Program-made: the position numbers and the translations under genes | Part shown: positions 1 to 8,121 of the stretch, one piece after another | Position numbering within the stretch: position 1 is the first letter of the stretch | How the letters are laid out: every line of letters starts with the position of its first letter | The notes under the pieces: generated by a model | Database searches by the model: none | Seen by the model: the letters and a program-made list of their open reading frames with translations, nothing else | Told to the model about the DNA's origin: nothing | Assembly (NCBI GenBank): GCA_964353225.1 | Contig: CAYGVA010000005.1 | Coordinates: forward strand, 1 to 51,803 | DNA: 51,803 bases | Source: PCC-6406 sp964353225 | GTDB taxonomy: Bacteria > Cyanobacteriota > Cyanobacteriia > Phormidesmidales > Phormidesmidaceae | Direction: 5' to 3'

Positions 1-122
1 GGCTACCATACCGGTCATCAGCAAGACACTCACCAAGCCCCCCATCTCCCCAGCGCCCCATCCTGATGCGCGTCATGGTGGGCGGCTTGGTGAGTGTCTT
101 GCTGATGACCGGTATGGTAGCC
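1..122. repeat. 39-bp perfect inverted repeat at window edge
   Basis: Bases 1-39 are the exact reverse complement of 84-122; pairing resumes at 41-44 after one mismatch. The right arm lies in normal coding sequence of the P-type ATPase. The left arm sits at the very edge and would replace the missing N-terminal coding region. A fold-back at a contig end is typical of an amplification or assembly chimera; a genuine inverted duplication is less likely. Confidence 0.9.
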
Positions 123-2081
123 ATGGTTAGCCCCTGGCATTTGCCCAGCATCTTGATGACGCTGCATCACCCCTGGGTGCAACTGGTGTTGGCCACCCCC
201 GTCATGGTGTGGTGCGGTCAGCCTTTTTTTGGCGGCGCGTGGCAATCCCTCCGGCGGCGACGGGCCGATATGAATACCCTGGTGGCCCTGGGCACCGGCG
301 CGGCGTACCTCTACTCGCTATTTGCCACCCTGTTTCCCCAGGCATTGGTGGCCCAAGGGCTAGAAGCAGCGGTGTACTACGAAGCCGCTGTAATGATCAT
401 CACCCTGATTTTGCTGGGGCGATTCCTAGAGCAGCGGGCTCGCCAGCACACGTCTGAGGCGATCCATCGGTTAATGGGGCTCCAGGCCAAAACCGCCCGT
501 GTGATTAAGGATGGGGTAGAGCAAGCGGTTCCCCTAGAAGCGGTGCAGGTGGGGGATGAGATTCGGGTGCGGCCAGGGGAGAAAATTCCGGTGGATGGCT
601 GGGTGACGGCGGGCCAGTCCACGGTGGATGAGGCCATGGTCACCGGGGAACCGATGCCGGTGCTAAAGCAACCGGGGGATGAGGTGATTGGCGCGACCCT
701 GAATACCACCGGCAGTTTTCAGTTTCGGGCGGCACGGGTAGGGGCCGACACGGTGCTGGCCCAGATTGTGCAGTTGGTGCAGGCGGCCCAGGGGTCTAAG
801 GCCCCGATCCAAAAGCTAGCCGATCAAGTGACCGCTTGGTTTGTGCCGGGGGTGTTGGCGATCGCCCTCCTCACCTTCATGGTCTGGTTTGCTGTCACTG
901 GCAATCCGGTGCGGGCCTTGCTCACCACCGTCGGCGTCTTAATCATTGCCTGCCCCTGCGCCCTCGGGTTAGCCACCCCCACCTCGATCATGGTGGGCAC
1001 CGGCAAGGGAGCCGACCACGGCATTTTGATCAAAGGAGCCGATAGTCTGGAGCTGGCCCACAAAATCCAGACGGTGGTGTTGGATAAAACCGGCACCCTC
1101 ACCCAGGGCAAGCCCGTGGTCACCGACTTTGTCACCACCGTCGGGGCCGGGGCCGCAGAGCTGGACCTGCTGAAAACCATCGCCGCCATCGAACACCAAT
1201 CAGAACATCCTTTAGCCATGGCGTTGGTGCAATACGCGCAACGGCAAGAGATTAATCTAGACCAACTGCCCCGCGTGGATGAGTTTGAGGCGATCGCCGG
1301 TCAGGGGGTCCAGGGGCGCGTGGCAGGGCAATGGGTCAGCATTGGCACCCCCGCTTGGCTAACCGCCCAAGGGCGATCCATGCAGCCTTGGGGCGATGGC
1401 CCCAAGGGACCGGTCTGCGACCATCGCGCCGCTACTTGGGCGCACCAGGCCAAAACCGTCGTGGGGGTCGCCCTAGACGAGCAAGTGGTGGCCCTAATGG
1501 CCATTGCCGACACCCTAAAACCCACCTCGGCAGCGGTGGTGAAATCACTGCAACGCCTAGGCTTAGAGGTGGTGATGCTAACCGGCGACAACCCTGAAAC
1601 CGCTGCCGCCATCGCTGAGTCCGTGGGGATTCGCCGCTACGTTGCCCAGGTGCGCCCCGACCAAAAGGCGGCGCAGATCCAAGCTTTGCAAGCCGAGGGC
1701 AAGGTGGTCGCCATGGTGGGGGATGGCATCAATGACGCCCCGGCCCTCGCCCAAGCCGATGTGGGTATGGCGATCGGCACCGGTACCGATGTGGCGATCG
1801 CCGCCAGTGACATCACCCTGATTTCTGGGGATTTGCAGGGCATCGTCACCGCCATTCAACTCAGCCGCGCCACCATGGCCAACATCCGGCAAAATCTGTT
1901 CTTTGCCTTTATCTACAACGTCGCTGGGATTCCCATAGCGGCGGGGGTGTTTTACCCGCTGCTCGGTTGGCTCTTGAACCCAATTGTGGCGGGGGCGGCG
2001 ATGGCCTTTAGCTCGGTGTCGGTGGTGACGAATGCCCTACGGTTGCGCCAGTTCCGCGCTACCCCGGTCTCCAACCTCTAA
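3..2081 (+). CDS. Copper-translocating P1B-type ATPase, 5'-truncated
   Basis: Heavy-metal P-type ATPase that exports or delivers copper across a membrane; cyanobacterial relatives are CtaA (plasma membrane) and PacS (thylakoid). Visible motifs: the metal-site CPC (951-959) followed by ALGLATP, the phosphorylation motif DKTGT (1083-1097), an SEHP motif in the nucleotide domain, TGDN (1581-1592) and GDGINDAP (about 1719-1742). The CPC motif supports Cu+/Ag+ specificity. The frame is open to the window edge, so the N-terminal metal-binding domain and first helices are missing. The first ATG at 66 is not the natural start, because a full protein is about 750 residues or more. Bases 1-39 are an inverted copy of 84-122, so the peptide encoded before about position 66 may be an assembly artefact. 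CtaA versus PacS cannot be decided without the N-terminus. Confidence 0.93.
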   Translation, partial: LPYRSSARHSPSPPSPQRPILMRVMVGGLVSVLLMTGMVAMVSPWHLPSILMTLHHPWVQLVLATPVMVWCGQPFFGGAWQSLRRRRADMNTLVALGTGAAYLYSLFATLFPQALVAQGLEAAVYYEAAVMIITLILLGRFLEQRARQHTSEAIHRLMGLQAKTARVIKDGVEQAVPLEAVQVGDEIRVRPGEKIPVDGWVTAGQSTVDEAMVTGEPMPVLKQPGDEVIGATLNTTGSFQFRAARVGADTVLAQIVQLVQAAQGSKAPIQKLADQVTAWFVPGVLAIALLTFMVWFAVTGNPVRALLTTVGVLIIACPCALGLATPTSIMVGTGKGADHGILIKGADSLELAHKIQTVVLDKTGTLTQGKPVVTDFVTTVGAGAAELDLLKTIAAIEHQSEHPLAMALVQYAQRQEINLDQLPRVDEFEAIAGQGVQGRVAGQWVSIGTPAWLTAQGRSMQPWGDGPKGPVCDHRAATWAHQAKTVVGVALDEQVVALMAIADTLKPTSAAVVKSLQRLGLEVVMLTGDNPETAAAIAESVGIRRYVAQVRPDQKAAQIQALQAEGKVVAMVGDGINDAPALAQADVGMAIGTGTDVAIAASDITLISGDLQGIVTAIQLSRATMANIRQNLFFAFIYNVAGIPIAAGVFYPLLGWLLNPIVAGAAMAFSSVSVVTNALRLRQFRATPVSNL

Positions 2082-2151
2082 CCCCGCACACCCCACCCGC
2101 CAGGGCGCAACATTGGCCGCCAACTCAAATTCAGCGTGCAAAGCATGGGGG

Positions 2152-2856
2152 TTATTCGTCGTCGGTGACGAGGCCATGTTCTAGGGCGTAGCGCACCAGT
2201 TCGGTACGGCTATTGGTGCCGGTTTTACTAAACAGGCGGCTGACGTATTTCTCGACATTGCGGACGCTGGTTTCTAGGCGGCGGGCGATTTCTTTATTCA
2301 TCAAGCCCTCCGCCACTTTATTCAACACGTCCTGTTCGCGGGGGGTGAAGTCAATGCGAATGGGGGCGGTCTTTTTGGCGATGGTGCCCCGCTGGGTCAG
2401 GAGCGCCTTGATCTCTTCGATTTGGCGAGCCATGGCGGCGATATCGGGCACGGCACCGCCTTCGGGGGTGCGGGCCTCTTGGCGGCCAATCAGGTTGGTG
2501 ACGATCGCCACCAGTTCTTCTGGGTCAAAGGGTTTGGGCAGATAGGCATCAACCCCGGCGCTGTAGCCTTGGATGCGATCGCTGGTCATGCCCCGCGCGG
2601 TGAGGAAGACCACGGGCAGGCTCTTATAGCGGGGGTCTTCCCGCACTTGCTTCAAAAACTGATAGCCGTCCACCTGGGGCATCATGATGTCGGAAATCAG
2701 CACGTCGGGGGTGTTGACCTGGAGTTTGTCCCAGCCTTCGGCGGCATTGCTAGCGGTCTCAACGGTGAAGCCACTGTCTTCTAAATAAGCCTGCACCGCT
2801 TCCCGCAGTCCAGCTTCGTCATCTACTAGCAATACCCGTCCTGTGGTCTCACTCAT
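2152..2856 (-). CDS. NarL/LuxR-family response regulator (Ycf29-like)
   Basis: Two-domain DNA-binding response regulator of 234 residues from the chosen start. An N-terminal receiver opens with LLVDDE, has a phospho-acceptor Asp in SDIMMPQVDGY and a conserved Lys in LPKPFDPEEL. A short linker (IAAMARQIEEIKALLTQ) leads to a C-terminal LuxR-type helix-turn-helix (FTPREQDVL, GLMNKEIARRL, SVRNVEKYVSRLF). The architecture and wording resemble the Ycf29 group of cyanobacteria and red-algal plastids; target genes are unknown. The frame continues upstream to 3027 but would run through the divergent Nudix gene, so the start is one of ATG 2856, 2868 or 2880. I chose 2856 because homologous receivers begin just before the first beta strand. 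No clear Shine-Dalgarno separates these options. No partner kinase is adjacent. Confidence 0.88.
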   Translation of the reverse strand: MSETTGRVLLVDDEAGLREAVQAYLEDSGFTVETASNAAEGWDKLQVNTPDVLISDIMMPQVDGYQFLKQVREDPRYKSLPVVFLTARGMTSDRIQGYSAGVDAYLPKPFDPEELVAIVTNLIGRQEARTPEGGAVPDIAAMARQIEEIKALLTQRGTIAKKTAPIRIDFTPREQDVLNKVAEGLMNKEIARRLETSVRNVEKYVSRLFSKTGTNSRTELVRYALEHGLVTDDE

Positions 2857-2952
2857 TACCCATTCCATTACAGTTCTCATTGCCCACTGTAGCGTCTCTC
2901 TGGGGGCTGGAAAGAGGGCTATGGTGCAGGGATAACCGTTCTTTGAGGGGGT

Positions 2953-3516
2953 ATGAACCACCATAAGCATTGGCAACGGCAGTCCACCCAAGTGGTCTTT
3001 CGTAACCCTTGGCTCACGGTCCACCAAGACACCGTTGCCCTGCCCAACGGCACCGTCATTGATGACTACTTTTTGGTCTCACTCCCCGATGTGGCCTTAG
3101 TCATGGCCGTCACCCCAGACCAACAGGTAATTTTGGTGCGCCAATACCGCCACGGAGCAGATCGCCTATTGCTCGAACTCCCCGCTGGCACCTTTGACCC
3201 CAACCAAGAAACTGCCGCCGCTGCCGCCCAACGAGAATTGCGGGAGGAGACCGGCTACGGTGCGCCCATCCTAGAACCCCTAGGGGTGATCTACGACAAC
3301 CCGGTGAAATGCCCCTACCAAACCCATCTGTTTTTGGCGCGGGATGTGGTGCCAGTGGCAGCCCCCCAGTGGGATGTCACTGAAGACATTGAGATTGTGA
3401 AGCGGCCCTTGGCGGAGATTGAGGGGGCGATCGCCCAAGGCGAAATTGTCGTATCTGGCTCCATCGTGGCCCTTCACCTAGGATTGCAAAGGTATGGATA
3501 CCAGGCAGACCATTAG
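2953..3516 (+). CDS. Nudix hydrolase, ADP-ribose pyrophosphatase-like
   Basis: Nudix enzyme of 187 residues that hydrolyses a nucleoside diphosphate linked to another moiety, probably ADP-ribose or ADP-sugars, using Mg2+. The Nudix box lies at about residues 78-100: it begins AGTFDPNQE and ends QRELREETGY, giving the expected G-x5-E-x7-REx2EE spacing. The upstream VRQYRHGADRLLLELPAG is typical of the NudF-like subgroup. ATG 2953 follows GAGGGGG at a good distance. It is divergent from the response regulator, with about 96 bp between the starts. The exact substrate is inferred from family resemblance only. Confidence 0.92.
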   Translation: MNHHKHWQRQSTQVVFRNPWLTVHQDTVALPNGTVIDDYFLVSLPDVALVMAVTPDQQVILVRQYRHGADRLLLELPAGTFDPNQETAAAAAQRELREETGYGAPILEPLGVIYDNPVKCPYQTHLFLARDVVPVAAPQWDVTEDIEIVKRPLAEIEGAIAQGEIVVSGSIVALHLGLQRYGYQADH

Positions 3517-3689
3517 AGGAATATTCCTCGTCAACAAACTAGACCTCCATTCATCTCTTTAGACTTTTGCATAGACAATTATATCCCGCTGAAGCCACCT
3601 AAAATCGCATTCACAAAAGGGCCTTAGAGAATTCGAAAGTTTGATTTATAGACCGCCTCGAAGCACTATCACCCCAAATATTTCGCCCT

Positions 3690-3742
3690 GCCAATCCCAC
3701 CGCAGGAATGTTCGTGATGAGCATTCCTGCGGTGGGATTGGC
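3690..3742. repeat. Hairpin with perfect 21-bp arms
   Basis: Left arm 3690-3710 and right arm 3722-3742 are exact reverse complements around an 11-nt loop (3711-3721). No T-tract follows on either strand, so a classical intrinsic terminator is not supported. It may be a dispersed palindromic repeat or an RNA-stabilising hairpin. Confidence 0.85.
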
Positions 3743-4040
3743 CAGAATTGCCCAAGCCATTGAGGCTGAGCAGTCTCCTGAAGTCGCTTGCCAAGCTAGA
3801 TCTCGATAGATCCAAACCTATTGCCACAGCCAGCTTTTTATTGTTTTTCACCAGACAATTATTTCTTTTGTAATGCTGGTATAAATCTTATTGAAAATCC
3901 TGTCTAATTAAGATGAGCCTCTATAAATACTGCAGCCAACCCAATCCCCAAAGCTTGGGCCTAAACCCCTTCCTAGTCGTAATCCAAGATTGCAGCCAGA
4001 AAGCCAAAAGACCTATAGGGAAAGGGTTTAACCTTCACTC

Positions 4041-4183
4041 CTGGTTGACTGACAAAACCCTTGAAACGCTCATGCTTTCGTAGGTTGGGTGGAGCGTTAG
4101 CGTAACCCAACGAAACCGTTACGGGTGTTGGGTTTCACTCTGTTTCACCCAACCTACGAGAGAAACTTTTGTCAGTCAGTCAG
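4041..4183. mobile_element. MITE-like element, 143 bp, with TIRs and 9-bp target duplication
   Basis: The ends are 17-bp terminal inverted repeats: CTGGTTGACTGACAAAA at 4041-4057 and the reverse complement of CTGACTGACTGACAAAA at 4167-4183, matching at 15 of 17 positions. The element is flanked directly by CCTTCACTC at 4032-4040 and again at 4184-4192, a 9-bp target duplication. Inside, CGTAGGTTGGGTG (about 4079-4091) is repeated in inverted orientation near 4145-4157, a sequence style common in cyanobacterial dispersed repeats. It has no coding capacity, so it would depend on a transposase in trans. No second copy was noticed in this window. Confidence 0.75.
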
Positions 4184-4383
4184 CCTTCACTCAGTTCTGT
4201 AATGAAGGTGATCTCCCTCAAGGCAGACAGATTTTTTGACGCTTGCATAAGCATTCTTCATCTATTCAAAAAATAATTTTATGGATAGAAGCTTTGATGA
4301 AATCAAGATGTATCTCGGCTTACAGTCTCCGCCTTGGCTTGGTGGAATAAATACGTTTGAGTTGAGTTAAAAAAACTAAAAAT

Positions 4384-5901
4384 ATGCACTACCTCCTAGG
4401 TTGGTCCCGAAAGAAAATAGCGTCAGGTCTGCTAGTAACATCTGTTCTTTTCATGGGTGCCTGTTCGACAGCAGAAGTGGGTCCTGATGGCGAGGCCATA
4501 AGCTCTGGGAGTAATTCTGGAGAGGTTATTCGGATTTCTATTGGCACTCAAGACCAAGTCATTAATACCGCTGTTGGTGGTGCCACAGTCCGTGAGTTAG
4601 AGCTACTCGAAAAGTATTTGCCAACTGATGGCAAATATGAAGGGGTAGAATACGATATTCAATGGTCTAGCTACACCTCTGGGCCGCCCATCACGAACAA
4701 AATGTTGGCAAATCAGATCGACATTGGGCTGATGGGTGATTTCCCTGCCGTCATTAATTTAATTAAGTTTCAGCAGGAGGCCGAAGATGCCGATTCAATT
4801 TTCATCGGAACGCTAGCTTACAGTCCCAATGGGGCAGGTAACGCTGTCGTGGTCCCTAAAGATAGCGACGTGACGTCGCTGGCAGATCTGAAAGGGGGCA
4901 CGGTTTCAGTACCCTTTGGTTCGGCGGCCCACGGAATGGTGCTGAAGGCCCTCGCGGATGCCGGCATTGATCCAGAAACCGATGTTGACCTGATCAGCCA
5001 AGCCCCAGAGGTGGGTGGCTCTAGTCTGCGCACCGGCCAAATTGACGCCCATGCCGACTTTGTTCCCTTTGGCGAGCTGTTTCCATTCCGGGGGTTTGCC
5101 AAGAAAATTTTTGATGGCGCTCAGACCGGTGTGCCCACGCTGCACGGGATTACCGTGCGGTCAGATTTTGCAGAAGAGCATCCCGAAATTGTGGTGGCCT
5201 ATATGAAGGCTGTCCTGGAAGCCAACCAGATGTTCCAGGCCGATCCAGAAGGAATTTCAGCCCAAATTGAGGAGTGGTCTGGCGTAGATAAAGAAGTGGT
5301 TTACATGTTCTTGGGGCCATCTGGGCTGCAACCCCTCGACCCAACTATTCGTGAGCTTCAGGTCAGTGCCCTGAAAAACAGCATCGCCACCCTAACGAGC
5401 CTGGGCAAAATTGAGAATCCGGTTGACCCCGAAGAGGTCACTAATTGGATTGATGAGGGCTACCTGCTGACAGCTATGGAAGAGATGGGTCTAGACTACG
5501 ACGAGGTCATTGCCACCGCCGAGTCTTACCAAATTACTGGTGAAGATGCCCTGACCGGAGAAGCGATTGAAGATCCGAAACTGGCCGCTCAGTTCTGGGT
5601 TCAGGACGAAGAGAAGGTAACCAACTTCGCCTCGATTCCCAACATGCTGAAGGCCCTGGCGACGCTACAAGCTGATAGCAAGGCGGCAGATGTGATGTTT
5701 GTTCACGACCGCAACAACGGCTGGAAGCTGTTTGCCGAAAACTCCTACTTCGTCAGTAGCGGTGATGAGGTATCGGCATTCCTTCTAGAGTCCGATGCTC
5801 AGGCCTATGCAGCGACATCGGGTGGCACCATGACGGCTTTCAAAGGGCTGCAAGATCTCTATGCCGTGCGACAGCCAGTGCTCGTAGGGGCTAATCAGTA
5901 G
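4384..5901 (+). CDS. SsuA-like binding lipoprotein with NosL-like C-terminal domain
   Basis: Periplasmic substrate-binding lipoprotein (505 residues) of the sulfonate/nitrate/taurine class. The signal peptide ends in FMGAC, with Cys27 the likely lipid anchor. Residues about 48-350 form the binding fold: ISIGTQDQ, the hinge-like NQIDIGLMGDFP and VPFGSAAHGM (176-185). The last about 120 residues are extra compared with SsuA/TauA proteins of about 320-340. From about 385 they resemble NosL: an AAQFWVQDEEKV segment, then VMFVHDRNNGW at 437-447, FAENSYFVSS and a final SDAQAYAATSGG. The Cys-Gly-Met copper motif of classical NosL is not visible, so metal binding is uncertain. The gene leads an apparent operon with the permease and ATPase. 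The LysR-type regulator at 8122-10140 carries a close homologue of its central domain. The ligand is unknown; an organosulfur compound or oxyanion is inferred from context. Confidence 0.85.
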   Translation: MHYLLGWSRKKIASGLLVTSVLFMGACSTAEVGPDGEAISSGSNSGEVIRISIGTQDQVINTAVGGATVRELELLEKYLPTDGKYEGVEYDIQWSSYTSGPPITNKMLANQIDIGLMGDFPAVINLIKFQQEAEDADSIFIGTLAYSPNGAGNAVVVPKDSDVTSLADLKGGTVSVPFGSAAHGMVLKALADAGIDPETDVDLISQAPEVGGSSLRTGQIDAHADFVPFGELFPFRGFAKKIFDGAQTGVPTLHGITVRSDFAEEHPEIVVAYMKAVLEANQMFQADPEGISAQIEEWSGVDKEVVYMFLGPSGLQPLDPTIRELQVSALKNSIATLTSLGKIENPVDPEEVTNWIDEGYLLTAMEEMGLDYDEVIATAESYQITGEDALTGEAIEDPKLAAQFWVQDEEKVTNFASIPNMLKALATLQADSKAADVMFVHDRNNGWKLFAENSYFVSSGDEVSAFLLESDAQAYAATSGGTMTAFKGLQDLYAVRQPVLVGANQ

Positions 5902-5963
5902 TTCCTGAGGGAAAACCGTCAGGTTTATGGAACCCCACAGCATTTCCATGCGACGGCATAGAC

Positions 5964-6000
5964 CCAGCCCATGGGTTTCTGGGTAAATCCCATGGGCTGG
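5964..6000. repeat. 12-bp-stem hairpin after the binding-protein gene
   Basis: CCAGCCCATGGG at 5964-5975 pairs exactly with CCCATGGGCTGG at 5989-6000. It has no T-tract. Its place between binding protein and permease suits a partial terminator or 3'-end-stabilising hairpin that raises binding-protein mRNA above that of the membrane parts. Confidence 0.7.
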
Positions 6001-6063
6001 CGCTCAAACGGCCTGTTTCCCTGCATGGGGCGGGAGGCTTATAACACGCGATCTAATTAGCCT

Positions 6064-6146
6064 GGGATTTGTGGTGGCTGACTGTTGCGTCCCATGGGTA
6101 TTTAAATCCCAGTACCCATAGGACACAGAAGTCAGCCATGAATCCC
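6064..6146. repeat. Nested 83-bp fold-back upstream of the permease
   Basis: Three nested arms pair in order: GGGATT (6064-6069) with AATCCC (6141-6146); TGGCTGACT (6075-6083) with AGTCAGCCA (6130-6138), exact; and 6089-6100 with 6113-6124 at 11 of 12 positions. It lies just before the permease start at 6199 and could control read-through or RNA processing within the operon. No family is recognised. Confidence 0.65.
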
Positions 6147-6198
6147 GATTAACCTCGCTGTTAATAGAACTGATGTTGATGTTGTTGAGAGGCGCAAG

Positions 6199-7053
6199 AT
6201 GGCGGTGACGGTTTCAAAGTTAGCTCAACCCGCCTGGGAGGCATATCGAAGCATCGGCCTGAAGACTATCCTCTTCGGGAATCGTTCCTTCAGGCGGTTG
6301 TTGTCGCTGGTCCTATTTTTTGGGATTTGGCAGCTATTCTGTGTTGTCAACTTCGATTTCTTTATCAATTTTCAACTGGTCCCTTCTCCCTGGAAGGTTC
6401 TGAAGGCCACAGTAGAGTTTTTTACCACCGATCCCTGGGTGCATTTCCGTTCCAGCATTATGCGGGTGCTGTTGGGCTATGCCGTGGCGTCCGCCTTGGG
6501 GGTAGTTATGGGGGTGATGATTGGCTGGTTTGAGGTGGTGGAAGACCTGGTCATGCCCCCCCTGGAACTGTTACGGCCGATTCCGGCCGTTGCCTGGATT
6601 CCCCTGGCGATTCTGATGTTTCCCAATGCCGAGAGTGGCATGGTGTACATCACCTTCATTGGTGCTTTTTTCCCCGTCTTGATTAGCACGATTCGCGGTG
6701 TGGAGAGCACCCTCAGCGATACGGTACTCATTCGAGTGGGGCAGTGCCTGGGGGCCAGATCCTGGCATATTTTTAAAGACATTGTGGTGCCCGGTTCTCT
6801 ACCCAGTATCTCCAGCGGCCTCACCATTGGCATGGGTAATGCGTGGTTTTGTTTGGTGACGGCTGAAATTTTGGCAGGGCGTTACGGCGTTGGTTACATC
6901 ACCTGGGAGTCTTATGTCACGTCCAACTATCCGCCCATTGTGATGGGCATGTTGCTCATTGGTCTGATGGGGGCCATGAGTTCTTGGGCCGTAAACCGCG
7001 CAATGAACTTCCTGATGCCCTGGCGCGTGGTCCAGAAGCAGGGCAGTGCTTAG
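6199..7053 (+). CDS. SsuC/TauC-like ABC transporter permease
   Basis: Inner-membrane permease of 284 residues with about six hydrophobic segments (for example LLSLVLFFGIWQLFCV and MVYITFIGAFFPVLIST). The cytoplasmic EAA-like loop is visible as LGARSWHIFKDIVVPGSLPS at about residues 186-205, where the ATPase would dock. Length and the start of the homologous region fit the SsuC/TauC/NrtB class. ATG 6199 follows a purine-rich GAGAGGCGCAAG. The gene lies between the binding lipoprotein and the ATPase on the same strand, so the three form one importer. Substrate cannot be read from the permease. Confidence 0.93.
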   Translation: MAVTVSKLAQPAWEAYRSIGLKTILFGNRSFRRLLSLVLFFGIWQLFCVVNFDFFINFQLVPSPWKVLKATVEFFTTDPWVHFRSSIMRVLLGYAVASALGVVMGVMIGWFEVVEDLVMPPLELLRPIPAVAWIPLAILMFPNAESGMVYITFIGAFFPVLISTIRGVESTLSDTVLIRVGQCLGARSWHIFKDIVVPGSLPSISSGLTIGMGNAWFCLVTAEILAGRYGVGYITWESYVTSNYPPIVMGMLLIGLMGAMSSWAVNRAMNFLMPWRVVQKQGSA

Positions 7054-7128
7054 GCGGGGAGGGTTTTCATATAAGCGGGCTAGGATGCCTGCCCGTGGTA
7101 TAGCAAATTTAGAGGTTGGGCAATAGGG

Positions 7129-7962
7129 ATGAGAGATGTCATGGTGGCGGCACAGCAATTGGATCAGCAGGCAACGGTCAAGGGGGCCGTACAGGTAGAG
7201 GGGCTTTCGGTCACCTTCCGCCGTCGAGGCCATGAGAACTGTGTGCTGGACTCGATCCAACTGGGCATTCAGCCCGGTGAGTTTGTCTGTTTACTGGGTC
7301 CGTCTGGGTGCGGTAAATCAACGTTGCTCAACGTGATTGCTGGGTTTCTGAAGCCCACGGCGGGGTATGTGCTGGTGGATCAAACGCCGGTTACCCGTCC
7401 GGGTGCCGATCGCGGTTTCGTCTTTCAGCAATATTCGCTGCTGCCCTGGAAAACCACCTTTCAAAATATTGAGCTAGGGCTAAAGATTCGCGGCATGGCC
7501 AAGGCTGAGCGCACCGAGCGGGTCCACGATTATCTCAACCGGGTGGGGCTGTACAAGCACCGCAACAGCTATCCCCATCAGCTATCGGGGGGGATGCAAC
7601 AACGGGCCAGTATTATCCGCGCCTTGGTTAATTCGCCGTCGGTGCTGTTGATGGATGAGCCGTTTGCCGCCCTGGATGCCCAGACGCGACACATGATGCA
7701 GGAAATGCTGCTAGGCATCTGGGATGACCTGAAGACCACGGTGATTTTTGTCACCCACGATATTGAGGAGGCCATTTTTCTGGGCGATCGCATCTGCGTT
7801 ATGGGGGTCCATCCGGGCCACATCAAAACCGAAATTCCGATCCACCTGCACCGTCCCCGCCACCTGGATGACACGCTGACAGCAGATTTTGTGGATCTGC
7901 AACGGCAGGTATTCGAGTGCATTCGCGAAGAAACGATGAAAAGTATGAGCGCAAGTTTCTAG
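7129..7962 (+). CDS. SsuB/TauB-like ABC transporter ATP-binding protein
   Basis: Cytoplasmic ATPase of 277 residues that powers the importer. Walker A is GPSGCGKST (residues 57-65); the Q-loop is in FQQYSLLPW; the signature LSGGM is at about residue 152; Walker B is VLLMDEP followed by the D-loop ALDAQ; the switch His is in FVTHDIEEA. This is the pattern of the nitrate/sulfonate/taurine importer ATPases. ATG 7129 is used; ATG 7141 is an alternative 12 bases downstream. Unlike NrtC it has no C-terminal binding-protein-like domain. In this locus that kind of domain sits on the transcription factor instead. The gene is convergent with the LysR-type regulator. Confidence 0.93.
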   Translation: MRDVMVAAQQLDQQATVKGAVQVEGLSVTFRRRGHENCVLDSIQLGIQPGEFVCLLGPSGCGKSTLLNVIAGFLKPTAGYVLVDQTPVTRPGADRGFVFQQYSLLPWKTTFQNIELGLKIRGMAKAERTERVHDYLNRVGLYKHRNSYPHQLSGGMQQRASIIRALVNSPSVLLMDEPFAALDAQTRHMMQEMLLGIWDDLKTTVIFVTHDIEEAIFLGDRICVMGVHPGHIKTEIPIHLHRPRHLDDTLTADFVDLQRQVFECIREETMKSMSASF

Positions 7963-8090
7963 TCCCCAGCGGCGTAAATCACTTAACCATGTCGGTTTCT
8001 AGCCCCCTAGCCCCCAGACTATCCAATAGTGCTGGTAGGAACGTCAGGGATTCGGGCTGAGGCAATTCATGCGTCTGACAACCCTTGGTG

Positions 8091-8110
8091 CAACGTCAAG
8101 CTTGGCGTTG
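8091..8110. repeat. Short imperfect palindrome between convergent genes
   Basis: Bases 8091-8100 and 8101-8110 are complementary at 9 of 10 positions with no spacer. It lies between the 3' ends of the ATPase and regulator genes, where a terminator is expected, but no T-tract follows. Confidence 0.4.
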
Positions 8111-8121
8111 GCGAGCATCAC

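Larger units (their letters stand above)
3517..4383. other. Gene-free region between Nudix gene and sulfur-type island
   Basis: About 870 bp, clearly more AT-rich than the flanking genes. No convincing coding frame is visible; the short frames overlap hairpins. It holds a palindrome at 3516-3529 touching the Nudix stop codon, the 21-bp-arm hairpin at 3690-3742, the MITE-like element at 4041-4183 and the AT-rich leader of the binding-protein gene (about 4250-4383), which must carry its promoter. No Shine-Dalgarno is obvious before ATG 4384. Confidence 0.7.

Noticed and set aside
2857..3027. N-terminal extension of the NarL-type regulator
   Set aside because: It would overlap the start of the divergent Nudix gene and does not resemble receiver domains.
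3669..3851. 60-residue minus-strand frame
   Set aside because: It spans the 21-bp-arm hairpin, has no ribosome-binding site and no protein-like composition.
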